Assembly (NCBI RefSeq): GCF_900115095.1
Contig: NZ_FOVH01000007.1
Location: 310,001-374,000, forward strand
DNA: 64,000 nt
Source: Actinomadura madurae
GTDB lineage: Bacteria; Actinomycetota; Actinomycetes; Streptosporangiales; Streptosporangiaceae
Direction: 5' to 3'
Shown here: piece by piece, positions 53,251-62,903 of the stretch
How the letters are laid out: each line of letters opens with the position of its first letter
Numbering within the stretch: the stretch's first letter is position 1
Notes under the pieces: model-generated
The model's input: the letters and a program-made list of their open reading frames with translations, nothing else
The model's database searches: none
Told to the model about the DNA's origin: nothing
Program-made: the position numbers and the translations under genes

Positions 53251-53853
53251 ATGCCCCGGGGAAAGCCCGTGTCCGTCCCCGACGACGGCCTGACCACCCG
53301 GCAGCGCCGCAACCGGCCGCTGCTGATCGTCCACACCGGGCCGGGGAAGGGCAAGTCGACGGCCGCGTTCGGGATGGCACTGCGGGCGTGGAACCAGGGC
53401 TGGCCGGTCGGGGTGTTCCAGTTCGTGAAGTCGGCGAAGTGGCGCATCGGCGAGGAGCGGGCGCTGCGGGTACTGGGCGAGAGCGGCGAGGGCGGTCCGG
53501 TCTCCTGGCACAAGATGGGCGAGGGCTGGTCGTGGATCCGGCGGCCCGGCACCGAGGCGGACCACGCGGCGGACGCGCGGGAGGGCTGGGAGCAGATCAA
53601 GCGGGACCTGGCCGCCGAGACGTACCGCTTCTACGTGCTGGACGAGTTCACCTACCCGCTCAAGTGGGGCTGGATCGACCTGGACGACGTGGTCGCCGCG
53701 CTGGCCGGGCGTCCCGGGAACCAGCACGTCGTCGTCACCGGCCGGGACGCCCCGGGCCGGCTCGTCGAGGCCGCCGACCTGGTGACGGAGATGGGCAAGG
53801 TCCGGCATCCGATGGACGCCGGGCAGAAGGGCCAGCGGGGCATCGAGTGGTGA
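53251..53853 (+). CDS. cobO: Corrinoid adenosyltransferase CobO
   Basis: A 200-residue protein with the P-loop GPGKGKST near residue 31, WNQGWPVGVFQFVK, and DEFTYPLKWGW, all hallmarks of CobO/BtuR-type cob(I)yrinic acid a,c-diamide adenosyltransferases. It transfers the adenosyl group of ATP to Co(I). It lies 1 base after the chelatase gene and overlaps cobB by GTGA, so the order matches the pathway steps. Confidence 0.96.
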   Translation: MPRGKPVSVPDDGLTTRQRRNRPLLIVHTGPGKGKSTAAFGMALRAWNQGWPVGVFQFVKSAKWRIGEERALRVLGESGEGGPVSWHKMGEGWSWIRRPGTEADHAADAREGWEQIKRDLAAETYRFYVLDEFTYPLKWGWIDLDDVVAALAGRPGNQHVVVTGRDAPGRLVEAADLVTEMGKVRHPMDAGQKGQRGIEW

Positions 53854-55181
53854 TCCCCCGGCTGGTCGTCGCCGCTCCCTCGTCGGGGTCGGGGAAGACG
53901 ACGGTCGCGACGGGGCTGATCGCGGCGCTGCGGGCGCGCGGGCTGAAGGTGTCGCCGCACAAGGTCGGCCCCGACTACATCGACCCCGGCTACCACGCGC
54001 TCGCGGCGGGGCGGCCGGGCCGCAACCTCGATCCCTGGCTGACCGGGGAAGACCGGGTCGGGCCGCTGTTCCTGCACGGTGCGGCCGGGTGCGACGTGGC
54101 GGTCGTCGAGGGGGTGATGGGCCTGTTCGACGGGCGCGGCGACACCGGGTTCGCGTCCACGGCGCACGTCGCGGAGCTGCTCGCGGCGCCCGTGGTGCTG
54201 GTGGTCGACGCGGCGCGGCAGAGCCGGTCGGTGGCGGCGGTCGTGCACGGGTTCGCGACGTTCGAGCCGGGCGTGCGGATCGGCGGCGTGATCCTGAACC
54301 GGGTCGGCTCCGACCGGCACGAGGAGCTGTGCCGGAGCGCGCTGGAGGCGGCGGGCGTGCCGGTGCTCGGCGCGATCCGGCGGGACGACGCGGTGGTCAC
54401 GCCGTCCCGGCACCTGGGGCTGATCCCGGCGGCGGAGCGGGGGCCGGCGGCCGTGCGGGCGGTGGAGCGGCTCGGTGAGCTGGTCGGCCGCTCCTGCGAT
54501 CTGGACGCGCTGCTCCGGCTGGCGGGCACCGCTCCCCCGCTCGCGGGGACGGCGTGGGACCCGGCCGGCGAGGTCGTCCCGGTGAAGGGCGGCCCGGTCG
54601 TCGCGGTGGCGGGCGGGCCGGCGTTCACCTTCTCCTATGCGGAGCACGTGGAACTGCTGCGCGCGGCGGGCGCCGAGGTCGCCGTCTTCGATCCGCTGCG
54701 CGACGAGGGCCTCCCGGACGGGACGGGCGCGCTCGTCATCGGCGGCGGCTTCCCCGAGGTGCACGCCGCCGACCTCGCCGCGAACGCGCCGATGCTCGCG
54801 GAGGTCGCCGCGTTCGCCGGGCCGGTCGCCGCCGAGTGCGCCGGGCTGCTGTACCTGTGCGAGGAGCTCGACGGGCTGCCGATGTGCGGGCGGGTGCCGG
54901 GACGGGCGGCGATGACGTCCCGGCTGACGCTCGGGTACCGGGAGGCGGTCGCGGTGGCGGAGTCGCCGCTGACCCGTCCGGGCGAGCGGTTCCGGGGGCA
55001 CGAGTTCCACCGGACGGCGCTGTCCACCGGCGCGGCACCGCTGTTCCGGTGGCGGGACGGGTCCGACGGGTTCGGGGACGACCGCGTCACCGCGTCCTAC
55101 CTGCACCTGCACTGGGCCGGACATCCGGAGGCGGCTCAGCGGCTGGTGTCGTCCTCCAGGTCGCCCTCGGCCTTGAGGTAG
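53850..55181 (+). CDS. cobB: Hydrogenobyrinic acid a,c-diamide synthase CobB
   Basis: A 443-residue glutamine-dependent amidotransferase. The N-terminal ATP-binding domain opens APSSGSGKTT and shows KVGPDYIDPGYH and EGVMGLFDG. The C-terminal class I glutaminase domain has the Cys in AAECAGLLYL (about residue 330) and the terminal His in YLHLHWAG. It amidates the a and c side chains before cobalt insertion. GTG 53850 overlaps cobO. The 3' end overlaps the convergent cobN by 46 bases; the last ten codons (SSSRSPSALR) look like read-through into cobN's antisense. Confidence 0.96.
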   Translation: MIPRLVVAAPSSGSGKTTVATGLIAALRARGLKVSPHKVGPDYIDPGYHALAAGRPGRNLDPWLTGEDRVGPLFLHGAAGCDVAVVEGVMGLFDGRGDTGFASTAHVAELLAAPVVLVVDAARQSRSVAAVVHGFATFEPGVRIGGVILNRVGSDRHEELCRSALEAAGVPVLGAIRRDDAVVTPSRHLGLIPAAERGPAAVRAVERLGELVGRSCDLDALLRLAGTAPPLAGTAWDPAGEVVPVKGGPVVAVAGGPAFTFSYAEHVELLRAAGAEVAVFDPLRDEGLPDGTGALVIGGGFPEVHAADLAANAPMLAEVAAFAGPVAAECAGLLYLCEELDGLPMCGRVPGRAAMTSRLTLGYREAVAVAESPLTRPGERFRGHEFHRTALSTGAAPLFRWRDGSDGFGDDRVTASYLHLHWAGHPEAAQRLVSSSRSPSALR

Positions 55182-58100
55182 ACCTCCTGGAGACCCTGGA
55201 GGATCTCCGGGTCGGGGTGCTCCCACATGCCGCGCTCGGCCGCCTCCAGGAGCCGCTCGGCGATGCCGTGCAGCGCCCAGGGGTTCGACTCCTCCATGAA
55301 CGCGCGGTTCTCCTCGTCCAGGACGTAGGCGGCGGTGAGCCGGTCGTACATCCAGTCCGCCATGACGCCGGTGGTCGCGTCGTAGCCGAACAGGTAGTCG
55401 ACGGTCGCGGCCAGCTCGAACGCGCCCTTGTACCCGTGCCGCCGCATGGCGGCGAGCCAGCGCGGGTTGACGACGCGGGCCCGGAAGATCCGCGCGGTCT
55501 CCTGCGACAGGGTCCGGGTGCGGACGGCGTCCGGGCGGGTGCTGTCCCCGACGTAGGCCTCCGGGGCCCGGCCGGTCAGCGCGCGGACGGTCGCGATCAT
55601 GCCGCCGTGGTACTGGAAGTAGTCGTCGGAGTCGGCGATGTCGTGCTCGCGGGTGTCGATGTTCTTGGCCGCGACGGCGATCCGCCGGTAGGCGCTCTCC
55701 ATGTCGGCGCGGGCGGGGACGCCGTCGAGGCCGCGCCCGTAGGCGTGGCCGCCCCACACCGCGTACACCTCGGCGAGGTCGGCGTCGTCGCGCCAGTTGC
55801 GGCTGTCGATGAGCGGGAGCAGCCCGGCCCCGTAGGCGCCCGGCGCGGACCCGAAGACGCGCAGCGTGGCCCGCCGGTCGTCCCCGTGCTGGGCGATGTC
55901 GGCCCGGACATGGGCCCGGACGTGGTTGTCGGTCTCGGGCTCGTCGAGCCCGGCGACGAGGCGGACGGCGTCGTCCAGCATCGCGACGACGTGCGGGAAC
56001 GCGTCCCGGAAGAAGCCGCTGATGCGGACGGTCACGTCGATGCGCGGCCGGCCCAGCTCGGCGACCGGGATCGGCTCCAGCGCGGTGACGCGGCGGGACG
56101 CCTCGTCCCATTCCGGGCGGACGCCGAGCAGGGCCAGCACCTCGGCGACGTCGTCGCCCGCCGTGCGCATCGCGCTCGTCCCCCACACCGACAGGCCGAC
56201 CGAGCGCGGCCATTCGCCGTGGTCGGCGCGGTAGCGGTCCAGCAGCGAGGCGGCCATCGCCTGCCCCGTCTCCCAGGCGAGCCGGCTCGGGACGGCGCGC
56301 GGGTCCACCGAGTAGAAGTTCCGCCCGGTCGGCAGGACGTTGACGAGCCCGCGCAGCGGCGACCCGCTCGGGCCCGCCGGGACGTAGCCGCCGTCCAGCG
56401 CGTGCAGGACGTGGTCGAGCTCGTCGGGCGTCCGGGCGAGGCGCGGGACGACCTCGGACGCGGCGAACTCCAGCACGCGGGTCACGGGTTCGCGGCGGCC
56501 CTCCGGGAGGCCTTCGGCGACGCGGGCGGCTGCGTCCACGGACCAGCCGGCGTCCTCCATGGCCTGGACGAGATCGCGGGCGGCGGCCTCGGCCGCGTCG
56601 ACGTCACCGAGGGCCTCGCCGCCGTCCTCGCTGAGGCCGAGCGCCTCGCGCAGGCCGGGGAGCGTCTCGCGTCCCGACCACACCTGGCGGGCGCGGAGCA
56701 TGGCCAGGACCAGGTCGACGCGGGCCGCGCCCTCCGGTGCCTCGCCGAGGACGTGCAGGCCGTCGCGGATCTGCGCGTCCTTCACCTCGCACAGCCACCC
56801 GTCCACGTGCAGGATGAAGTCGTCGAACTCGGTGTCGTGGGGACGGTCGTCCAGCCCGAGGTCGTGGTCGAGTCGCGCGGCCTGGATGAGCGTCCAGATC
56901 TGCGCGCGGATCGCGGGCAGCTTCGCCGGGTCCATCGCGGCGATGGTCGCGTGCTCGTCGAGGAGCTGTTCGAGGCGGGCGATGTCGCCGTAAGTCTCGG
57001 CGCGGGCCATCGGCGGGACCATGTGGTCGACGAGGACGGCGTGCGCCCGGCGCTTGGCCTGCGTCCCCTCCCCCGGGTCGTTGACGAGGAACGGGTAGAT
57101 CAGCGGGACGTCGCCGAGCGCGGCGTCGGTGCCGCACGACGCGGACATGCCCGCCGCCTTGCCGGGCAGCCACTCCAGGTTGCCGTGCTTGCCGACGTGG
57201 ACGATCGCGTGCGCGCCGAACTCGTCCGCCAGCCACCGGTACGCGGCCAGGTAGTGGTGGCTCGGCGGCAGGTCGGGATCGTGGTAGATCGCGATGGGGT
57301 TCTGCCCGAAGCCGCGCGGCGGCTGCACCATGACGACGACGTTCCCGGCGCGGAGGGCGGCGAGCACGATGTCGCCGTCCTGGACGAACAGCTGCCCGGG
57401 AGGCGCGCCCCAGTGCAGCTCCGTCTCGCCCCGGAGCACCTCCGGGAGGGTGCGGTACCAGCGCTCGTAGGACGCCGCCGAGATGCGGACCGGATTGCCC
57501 GCGAGTTGCTCTTCGGTGAGCCAGTCCTCGTCCTGCCCGCCGGCCGCGATGAGCGCGTGGACGAGCGCGTCGCCGTCCTGCTCCCGGACGCCGGGGAAGC
57601 CCTCGCCGAGGTCGTAGCCGGCCTCGTCGAGCCGCGCCAGCAGCCGCACGGTGCTCGCCGGGGTGTCGAGTCCGACGGCGTTGCCCACGCGGGAGTGCTT
57701 CGTCGGGTACGCCGACAGCATCACCACGACGCGCCGCTCGGCGGGCGGGGTGTGCCGCAGGCGCCCGTGCCGGACGGCGATCCCGGCGACCCGCGCGGCC
57801 CGCTCCGGATCGGCCCGGTAGACGGTGAGGCCGTCCTCGCCGGTCTCCTTGAACGAGAACGGGACGGTGATGATCCGCCCGTCGAACTCGGGGATCGCGA
57901 CCTGCGACGCGGCGTCCAGCGGGGACAGGCCGTCGTCGCTCGCCTCCCACTCGGCGCGGCTCGTCGTGAGGCAGAGCCCCTGGAGGATCGGGACGTCCAG
58001 CGCGGCCAGGGCGCCCACGTCCCACGCCTCGTCGTCGCCCCCGGCCCCGGCCGTCGCGGGCCTGGTCCCGCCCGCCGCGAGGACGGTCACGACCAGCGCG

Positions 58101-58726
58101 TCCGCCTCCCGGAGCGTGTCGAGCAGTGCGGGCTCCGCCGTGCGGAGCGACGAGCAGAACACGGGAAGCGCCCGCCCGCCGGCGTCCTCGACGGCGTCGC
58201 ACAGGGCCTCGACGAAGTCGGTGTTCCCGGCCATGTGGTGGGCGCGGTAGTAGAGCACGCCGATCACGGGCCCGTCACCACCGCGGGTCTCGCGCTCGAC
58301 CCGTCCCCAGGCGGGCGCCGGCCGCGGCGGCGCGAACCCGCGTCCGGTCAGCAGCACCGTGTCCGACAGGAACGCGTGCAATTCGGCGAGGTTGGCGGGA
58401 CCGCCGTGGGCGAGGTAGGCGTGCGCCTCGGCGCAGACGCCGCCGGACACCGTCGACAGTTCCATCAGTTCCGCGTCGGGGGCCTGCTCGCCGCCGAGGA
58501 CGACGACCGGCCGGGGCCCCGCGAGCAGGGCGTCGAGCCCGTCCTCCCACGCCCGCCGCCCGCCGAGCAGGCGCACCACGACAAGAGCCGTTCCCTCGAC
58601 CAGCCCGGGCAGATCGTCCACGGCGAGCCGCGCCGGGTTGCCCAGCCGGTAGTCGGCTCCGGACGCGCGAGCGCTCAGCAGATCGGTGTCGGACGTCGAC
58701 AGCAGCAGCACGGTGCCAGCGGACAC
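55136..58726 (-). CDS. cobN: Cobaltochelatase large subunit CobN
   Basis: A 1196-residue CobN/magnesium-chelatase H-type protein, the porphyrinoid-binding subunit of the aerobic cobaltochelatase. Recognisable stretches are YYRAHHMAGNTDFVEAL, FSFKETGEDG, VMLSAYPTKHSRVGNAVGLD, VHVGKHGNLEWLPGK, GRNFYSVDPRAVPS and VWGGHAYGRG. GTG 58726 follows GGGGGAGG. It is transcribed alone on the minus strand behind its own cobalamin riboswitch, separate from the fused ChlI/ChlD-like partner on the plus strand. Both should therefore be repressed by cobalamin through separate switches. Confidence 0.97.
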   Translation of the reverse strand: MSAGTVLLLSTSDTDLLSARASGADYRLGNPARLAVDDLPGLVEGTALVVVRLLGGRRAWEDGLDALLAGPRPVVVLGGEQAPDAELMELSTVSGGVCAEAHAYLAHGGPANLAELHAFLSDTVLLTGRGFAPPRPAPAWGRVERETRGGDGPVIGVLYYRAHHMAGNTDFVEALCDAVEDAGGRALPVFCSSLRTAEPALLDTLREADALVVTVLAAGGTRPATAGAGGDDEAWDVGALAALDVPILQGLCLTTSRAEWEASDDGLSPLDAASQVAIPEFDGRIITVPFSFKETGEDGLTVYRADPERAARVAGIAVRHGRLRHTPPAERRVVVMLSAYPTKHSRVGNAVGLDTPASTVRLLARLDEAGYDLGEGFPGVREQDGDALVHALIAAGGQDEDWLTEEQLAGNPVRISAASYERWYRTLPEVLRGETELHWGAPPGQLFVQDGDIVLAALRAGNVVVMVQPPRGFGQNPIAIYHDPDLPPSHHYLAAYRWLADEFGAHAIVHVGKHGNLEWLPGKAAGMSASCGTDAALGDVPLIYPFLVNDPGEGTQAKRRAHAVLVDHMVPPMARAETYGDIARLEQLLDEHATIAAMDPAKLPAIRAQIWTLIQAARLDHDLGLDDRPHDTEFDDFILHVDGWLCEVKDAQIRDGLHVLGEAPEGAARVDLVLAMLRARQVWSGRETLPGLREALGLSEDGGEALGDVDAAEAAARDLVQAMEDAGWSVDAAARVAEGLPEGRREPVTRVLEFAASEVVPRLARTPDELDHVLHALDGGYVPAGPSGSPLRGLVNVLPTGRNFYSVDPRAVPSRLAWETGQAMAASLLDRYRADHGEWPRSVGLSVWGTSAMRTAGDDVAEVLALLGVRPEWDEASRRVTALEPIPVAELGRPRIDVTVRISGFFRDAFPHVVAMLDDAVRLVAGLDEPETDNHVRAHVRADIAQHGDDRRATLRVFGSAPGAYGAGLLPLIDSRNWRDDADLAEVYAVWGGHAYGRGLDGVPARADMESAYRRIAVAAKNIDTREHDIADSDDYFQYHGGMIATVRALTGRAPEAYVGDSTRPDAVRTRTLSQETARIFRARVVNPRWLAAMRRHGYKGAFELAATVDYLFGYDATTGVMADWMYDRLTAAYVLDEENRAFMEESNPWALHGIAERLLEAAERGMWEHPDPEILQGLQEVYLKAEGDLEDDTSR

Positions 58727-58770
58727 GGCCGTTCCTCCCCCTGGGGTCCTCGCCCCGGTCGCGGGTGTCG

Positions 58771-58935
58771 CGACGGCAGGAGTCTCCTGGCTCCCGGATC
58801 GATGCTCGCCCCGGCCTTCCCGTCCGTGCGGACAGTGGCCTCAAGCGGGGTTCGCTCCCCGGTCACAGTGGCGGGACCGCGCCGGATTCGCACCGGCTTC
58901 CTCCCATTGCCATCGCCTGCCCAGAACCCTACGGC
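58771..58935 (-). promoter_or_regulatory. Cobalamin riboswitch upstream of cobN
   Basis: On the minus strand the canonical elements are complete: GGAAGCCGGTGCGAATCCGG, then GCGGTCCCGCCACTGTGACC, and the B12 box GAGCCAGGAGACTCCTGCC near 58773-58791. It matches the consensus more closely than the first switch. It ends about 45 bases before the cobN start, whose GGGGGAGG ribosome site is the likely control point. The divergent cobG gene is not in its reading direction. Confidence 0.96.
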
Positions 58936-58974
58936 AGCGCGGCCCGCCCGCAAAGTGTGGTTAACATCCTCCCC

Positions 58975-60069
58975 GTGCCGAATGTCAGAGCCCGCGCTGA
59001 CGCGTGTCCCGGGGCGCTGCAGACTCACGACGCCGCCGACGGGGCGCTGGCGCGCGTCCGGGTGCCGGGGGGCGCGGTGTCGTCCACGCAGCTCAGAGTG
59101 CTCGGGGGCGCCGCCCGTGAGGTGGGCTCGGACGTCATCGAGCTGACGTCCCGGGGGAACCTCCAGGTGCGCGGCGTCCGCGACCCGGCGGCGCTCGCGG
59201 GGCGGCTGGAGGCCGCCGGGCTGCTTCCCGCTCCGTCCCATGAGCGGGTGCGCAACATCGTCGCCTCGCCGCTCGGCGGGCGCGGCGCGCACGGCGCCCT
59301 GGACACGGACCCGCTGGTCACCGAACTCGATCGGACGCTGTGCGGACGGCCCCTGCTGGCCGGGCTGCCGGGACGGTTCCTGTTCGCGTTCGATGACGGC
59401 ACCGGCGACGTGGCCTCCCTGCAAGCGGACCTCACGCACACTCCCGGCGGGTTTCTGCTGGCCGGGGCTCCGAGCGTCCTGCCGTCCGACGACCCGGTCC
59501 GGACGATGGTCGCGGCGGCCGAGATCTTTCTCAGGATCCGCGGCGGCGCCTGGCGCCTGGCGGAGATACCCGACGGCCCGCGGCGTGTGGCGTCCGAACT
59601 CGGCGGAGAGCTGGTGGAGGCCGCGGCGGCCGCGGAGCCTCCGCGTCCGCACGCCGGGGTCATCCCGCAGCGGGACGGGCTGGTCGCGCTGGAGGCCGTC
59701 CCGCCGCTCGGACGGTTGTCCGGCGCGCAGGCCGAGGCGCTCGCCGGCATCGCGGACGAGGTCAGGGTGACGCCCTGGCGCGGCGTCGTCGTCCGGGACC
59801 TGGGCCCGGCGGACGCGCACCGCATCGCGGGACGGCTCGGCTCCGCGGGGTTCGCGACCGACCCCGATTCACCCTGGGTCGGCGTCACCGCGTGCACGGG
59901 AAGTCCCGGCTGCGCCAAGTCGCGGGGGGACGTGCAGGGAGAGGCCCGGCGATTCGTCGGCGGCCTGAGCCGCGCCCCCGAGACCCCCGTCCACTGGGCG
60001 GGATGCGAGCGGCGCTGCGGGATGCCCCGCGGTCCGGTCGTGCTGAAGACGGCGAAGGGACAGCAGTGA
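58975..60069 (+). CDS. cobG: Precorrin-3B synthase CobG
   Basis: A 364-residue nitrite/sulfite-reductase-like protein with duplicated ferredoxin-like halves. The Fe4S4/siroheme-type Cys residues are visible near the C-terminus (CTGSPGCAKS, then CERRCGMP). ELTSRGNLQVRG is the usual N-terminal substrate-binding segment. It oxidises precorrin-3A in the aerobic pathway using O2. GTG 58975 is taken as start; there is no clear ribosome site, so translation may be leaderless or begin at a nearby GTG. First gene of cobG-cobH-cobIJ. Confidence 0.93.
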   Translation: MPNVRARADACPGALQTHDAADGALARVRVPGGAVSSTQLRVLGGAAREVGSDVIELTSRGNLQVRGVRDPAALAGRLEAAGLLPAPSHERVRNIVASPLGGRGAHGALDTDPLVTELDRTLCGRPLLAGLPGRFLFAFDDGTGDVASLQADLTHTPGGFLLAGAPSVLPSDDPVRTMVAAAEIFLRIRGGAWRLAEIPDGPRRVASELGGELVEAAAAAEPPRPHAGVIPQRDGLVALEAVPPLGRLSGAQAEALAGIADEVRVTPWRGVVVRDLGPADAHRIAGRLGSAGFATDPDSPWVGVTACTGSPGCAKSRGDVQGEARRFVGGLSRAPETPVHWAGCERRCGMPRGPVVLKTAKGQQ

Positions 60070-60686
60070 TCGACTACGTCCGGGACGGCGCCGAGATCTA
60101 CCGGCGGTCGTTCGCGACGATCCGTGCGGAGGCCGACCTGTCGGGGCTGCCGGACGACGTGGCGCGGGTCGCCGTGCGGATGATCCACGCGTGCGGGATG
60201 ACCGACCTCGTCGAGGATCTGGTGTGGTCGCCGGGCGTGGTGGGGCGGGCACGGGCGGCGCTGCTGGACGGCGCGCCGATCCTCTGCGACGCGCGGATGG
60301 TCGCGTCCGGTGTCACGCGGGCCCGGCTGCCCGCGGGCAACGAGGTCGTGTGCACGCTGGGCGAGCCGGGCGTGCCCGAACTGGCCGCGCGGCTCGGCAC
60401 CACACGCAGCGCGGCCGCCCTGGAGCTGTGGCGCGACCGGCTGGACGGGGCGGTCGTGGCCGTCGGCAACGCGCCGACCGCGCTGTTCCGGCTGCTGGAG
60501 ATGGTCGAGGAGGGCGCGGGACGTCCGGCGGCGGTCATCGGCGTGCCGGTCGGGTTCATCGGCGCGGCGGAGTCGAAGGAGGCGCTCGCCGCGAGCGGCC
60601 TCGACCATCTGGCGGTGCGCGGGCGGCGCGGCGGCAGCGCGATGACGGCGGCGGCGGTCAACGCCGTCGCCAGTGAGGCGGAGTGA
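60066..60686 (+). CDS. cobH: Precorrin-8X methylmutase CobH
   Basis: A 206-residue CobH/CbiC protein. The catalytic His is in RMIHACGM (about residue 43). Other family segments are ILCDARMVASGV, AVVAVGNAPTALF, and VIGVPVGFIGAAESKE. It moves the C-11 methyl group to C-12, forming hydrogenobyrinic acid. GTG 60066 overlaps the cobG stop (GTGA), and its own stop overlaps the next start. Confidence 0.97.
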   Translation: MIDYVRDGAEIYRRSFATIRAEADLSGLPDDVARVAVRMIHACGMTDLVEDLVWSPGVVGRARAALLDGAPILCDARMVASGVTRARLPAGNEVVCTLGEPGVPELAARLGTTRSAAALELWRDRLDGAVVAVGNAPTALFRLLEMVEEGAGRPAAVIGVPVGFIGAAESKEALAASGLDHLAVRGRRGGSAMTAAAVNAVASEAE

Positions 60687-62173
60687 TGGCGGGACGGCTG
60701 TTCGGCGTGGGGGTCGGGCCCGGCGATCCGGAGCTGGTCACGGTGAAGGCGGCGCGGCTCATCGGCGACGCCGACGTCGTCGCCTTCCATTGCGCGCGGC
60801 ACGGCCGCAGCATCGCCCGGTCGGTCGCCGAACCGTACCTGCGCGACGGCCAGGTCGAGGAGCAGCTCGTCTATCCGGTGACGACCGAGACGACCGACCA
60901 TCCGGGCGGCTACGAGGGGGCGCTGGACGAGTTCTACGCCGATTGCGCCGCCCGTCTCGCGGCCCACCTGGACGCGGGACGGACGGTGGTGGTCCTGAGC
61001 GAGGGGGACCCGCTGTTCTACGGGTCCTACATGCATCTGCACAAGCGGCTCGCCTCGCGCTACCCGACCGAGGTGGTGCCCGGCGTGACCTCGCTGAGCG
61101 CGGCGTCGGCCGCGGCGGGACGCCCGCTGGCGGAACGGGAGGAGACGCTGACCGTCCTGCCCGGCACGCTGCCCGGCGAGGAGCTGGCCGAACGGCTGCG
61201 GGACACCGACGCCGCGGCCGTCCTCAAGCTGGGCCGGACGTTCCCGAAGGTCAGGCAGGCGTTCGAGGACGCCGGAAGGCTCGGCGACGCCTGGTACGTC
61301 GAGCGGGCATCGTCCGAGCGGGAGCGGGTCGTGCCGCTCGCCGACGTCGATCCGGCGGACGTCCCGTACATGTCGCTCGCCCTGCTGACGAGCCCGGCGG
61401 AGAAGTCCTTCACCGCGCCGCCCCCCGGACCGGCTCACGGCTCCGGCGCGGTCACGGTCGTCGGGCTCGGCCCGGCGGGACGGCCGTGGCTCACCCCGGA
61501 GGCGCAGGACGTCCTCGCGTCCGCGACCGACCTCGTCGGCTACGGCCCCTACCTGGACCGGGTCCCCGCGAACCCGCGCCAGCGGCGGCACTCGTCCGGG
61601 AACCGGGTGGAGGCCGACCGGGCGCGGCAGGCGCTGACCCTCGCGCGGGACGGGGCGCGGGTGGCCGTCGTCTCGTCCGGCGATCCGGGCGTGTTCGCGA
61701 TGGCGGCGGCCGTGCTGGAGGTCGCGGCGGAGGACGAGTTCGCGGACGTGCCGGTGCGGGTCGTGCCCGGCCTGACCGCCGCGCAGGCCGTCGCGGCACG
61801 GGCGGGCGCCCCGCTCGGGCACGACTTCTGCGTCCTGTCGCTCTCGGACATCCTCAAGCCGTGGGACGTCATCGCGCGGCGGTTGCGGGCCGCCGCCGAA
61901 GCCGATCTCGTGCTGGCCCTCTACAACCCGGCGTCCAGCCGCCGCAGGCACCAGCTCCCGGCGGCGCGCGACCTGCTGCTGGAGCACCGCTCCCCCGAGA
62001 CGCCGGTCGTGGTCGGACGCGACGTCGGCGGCCCGGAGGAGAGCGTCACCGTGACGACGCTCGGGAAGCTGGACCCCGAGGACGTCGACATGCGCTGCCT
62101 GCTCATCATCGGCTCGTCCACCACCCGCGTCACCGATCAGGGCGTCGTCTACACCCCGCGCCGCCACCCCTGA
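60683..62173 (+). CDS. cobIJ: Fused CobI-CobJ: precorrin-2 C20- and precorrin-3B C17-methyltransferases
   Basis: A 496-residue fusion of two tetrapyrrole methyltransferases. The first (about 1-245) has GVGVGPGDPELVTVKAARL and LSEGDPLFYGSY (C-20, CobI). The second (about 255-490) has VVGLGPAGRPWLTPEAQ, SSGDPGVFAMA and ALYNPASSRRR (C-17, CobJ), both using SAM. GTG 60683 overlaps the cobH stop; ATG 60686 directly after it is an equally possible start. The fusion is common in actinobacteria and places two non-adjacent steps, before and after CobG, in one chain. Confidence 0.96.
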   Translation: MMAGRLFGVGVGPGDPELVTVKAARLIGDADVVAFHCARHGRSIARSVAEPYLRDGQVEEQLVYPVTTETTDHPGGYEGALDEFYADCAARLAAHLDAGRTVVVLSEGDPLFYGSYMHLHKRLASRYPTEVVPGVTSLSAASAAAGRPLAEREETLTVLPGTLPGEELAERLRDTDAAAVLKLGRTFPKVRQAFEDAGRLGDAWYVERASSERERVVPLADVDPADVPYMSLALLTSPAEKSFTAPPPGPAHGSGAVTVVGLGPAGRPWLTPEAQDVLASATDLVGYGPYLDRVPANPRQRRHSSGNRVEADRARQALTLARDGARVAVVSSGDPGVFAMAAAVLEVAAEDEFADVPVRVVPGLTAAQAVAARAGAPLGHDFCVLSLSDILKPWDVIARRLRAAAEADLVLALYNPASSRRRHQLPAARDLLLEHRSPETPVVVGRDVGGPEESVTVTTLGKLDPEDVDMRCLLIIGSSTTRVTDQGVVYTPRRHP

Positions 62174-62180
62174 ACCCGCT

Positions 62181-62903
62181 CTACCCCTGAACCCACACGG
62201 CGGCGGCCGCCACGTCGTCCGCCGTCCGCACGCCCGCGGGGAGCGGCGGGCGGTCGACCATGAGGACCGGGATGCCCGCCTCGCGGGCGGCGGTGAGCTT
62301 CGCGCGCGTCATGGCGCCGCCGCTGTCCTTGGTGACGAGCACGTTCAGGCGGTGCTCGCGGATCAGGGCGCGCTCGCCGTCCACCGTGTAGGGGCCGCGC
62401 GCCAGCAGAACGTGCACGTTGGACGGGACGGGCGGCTCCGGCGGGTCGACCGACCGGGCGAGGAACCAGGCGTCCGCCCGGGCGGCGAACACCGGAATGC
62501 CGCGACGGCCCGTGGTGAGGAAGACACGGGCGTCATCCGCGAGCGCACGCGCGGCGTCGGCCAGGGACGGGACGCGCCGCCAGTCGTCGCCGTCCTCCTC
62601 GTGCCACCCCGGCCGGCGCAGCGCGAGCAGCGGCACGCCCGTCATCTCCGAGGCGCGGGCGGCCGAGGCGCTCATCCGCTCCGCGAACGGATGCGTCGCG
62701 TCCACAAGGCGGTCGATCCGGTGCTCGCGGAGCCACGCGGCCAGGCCCTCCGCGCCGCCGAACCCGCCGATGTGCACCTCCCCCACCGGCAGGCGGGGGT
62801 CGGACACGCGTCCGGCCAGCGACGACACGACGTGCACGTCCGTCAGGGAGGCCGCGAGGGCACGTGCCTCGGCCGTCCCGCCGAGGATCAGGACGCGCCG
62901 CAC
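62181..62903 (-). CDS. cobK: Precorrin-6A reductase CobK
   Basis: A 240-residue NADPH-dependent reductase. It begins VRRVLILGGTAEARALA and has LVDATHPFAERMSASA and VTKDSGGAMTRAKL, all typical of CobK/CbiJ. GTG 62903 is used; the frame is open further upstream but that is cobM sequence. It overlaps the cobM 3' end by 16 bases. It is last in the minus-strand run cobL-cobM-cobK, convergent with cobIJ. Confidence 0.95.
   Translation of the reverse strand: MRRVLILGGTAEARALAASLTDVHVVSSLAGRVSDPRLPVGEVHIGGFGGAEGLAAWLREHRIDRLVDATHPFAERMSASAARASEMTGVPLLALRRPGWHEEDGDDWRRVPSLADAARALADDARVFLTTGRRGIPVFAARADAWFLARSVDPPEPPVPSNVHVLLARGPYTVDGERALIREHRLNVLVTKDSGGAMTRAKLTAAREAGIPVLMVDRPPLPAGVRTADDVAAAAVWVQG

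Noticed and set aside
54554..59146. A plus-strand open frame of about 1530 codons over cobB and cobN
   Set aside because: It runs antisense to cobN and out of frame in cobB; its translation has no domain and the cobN reading is unambiguous.
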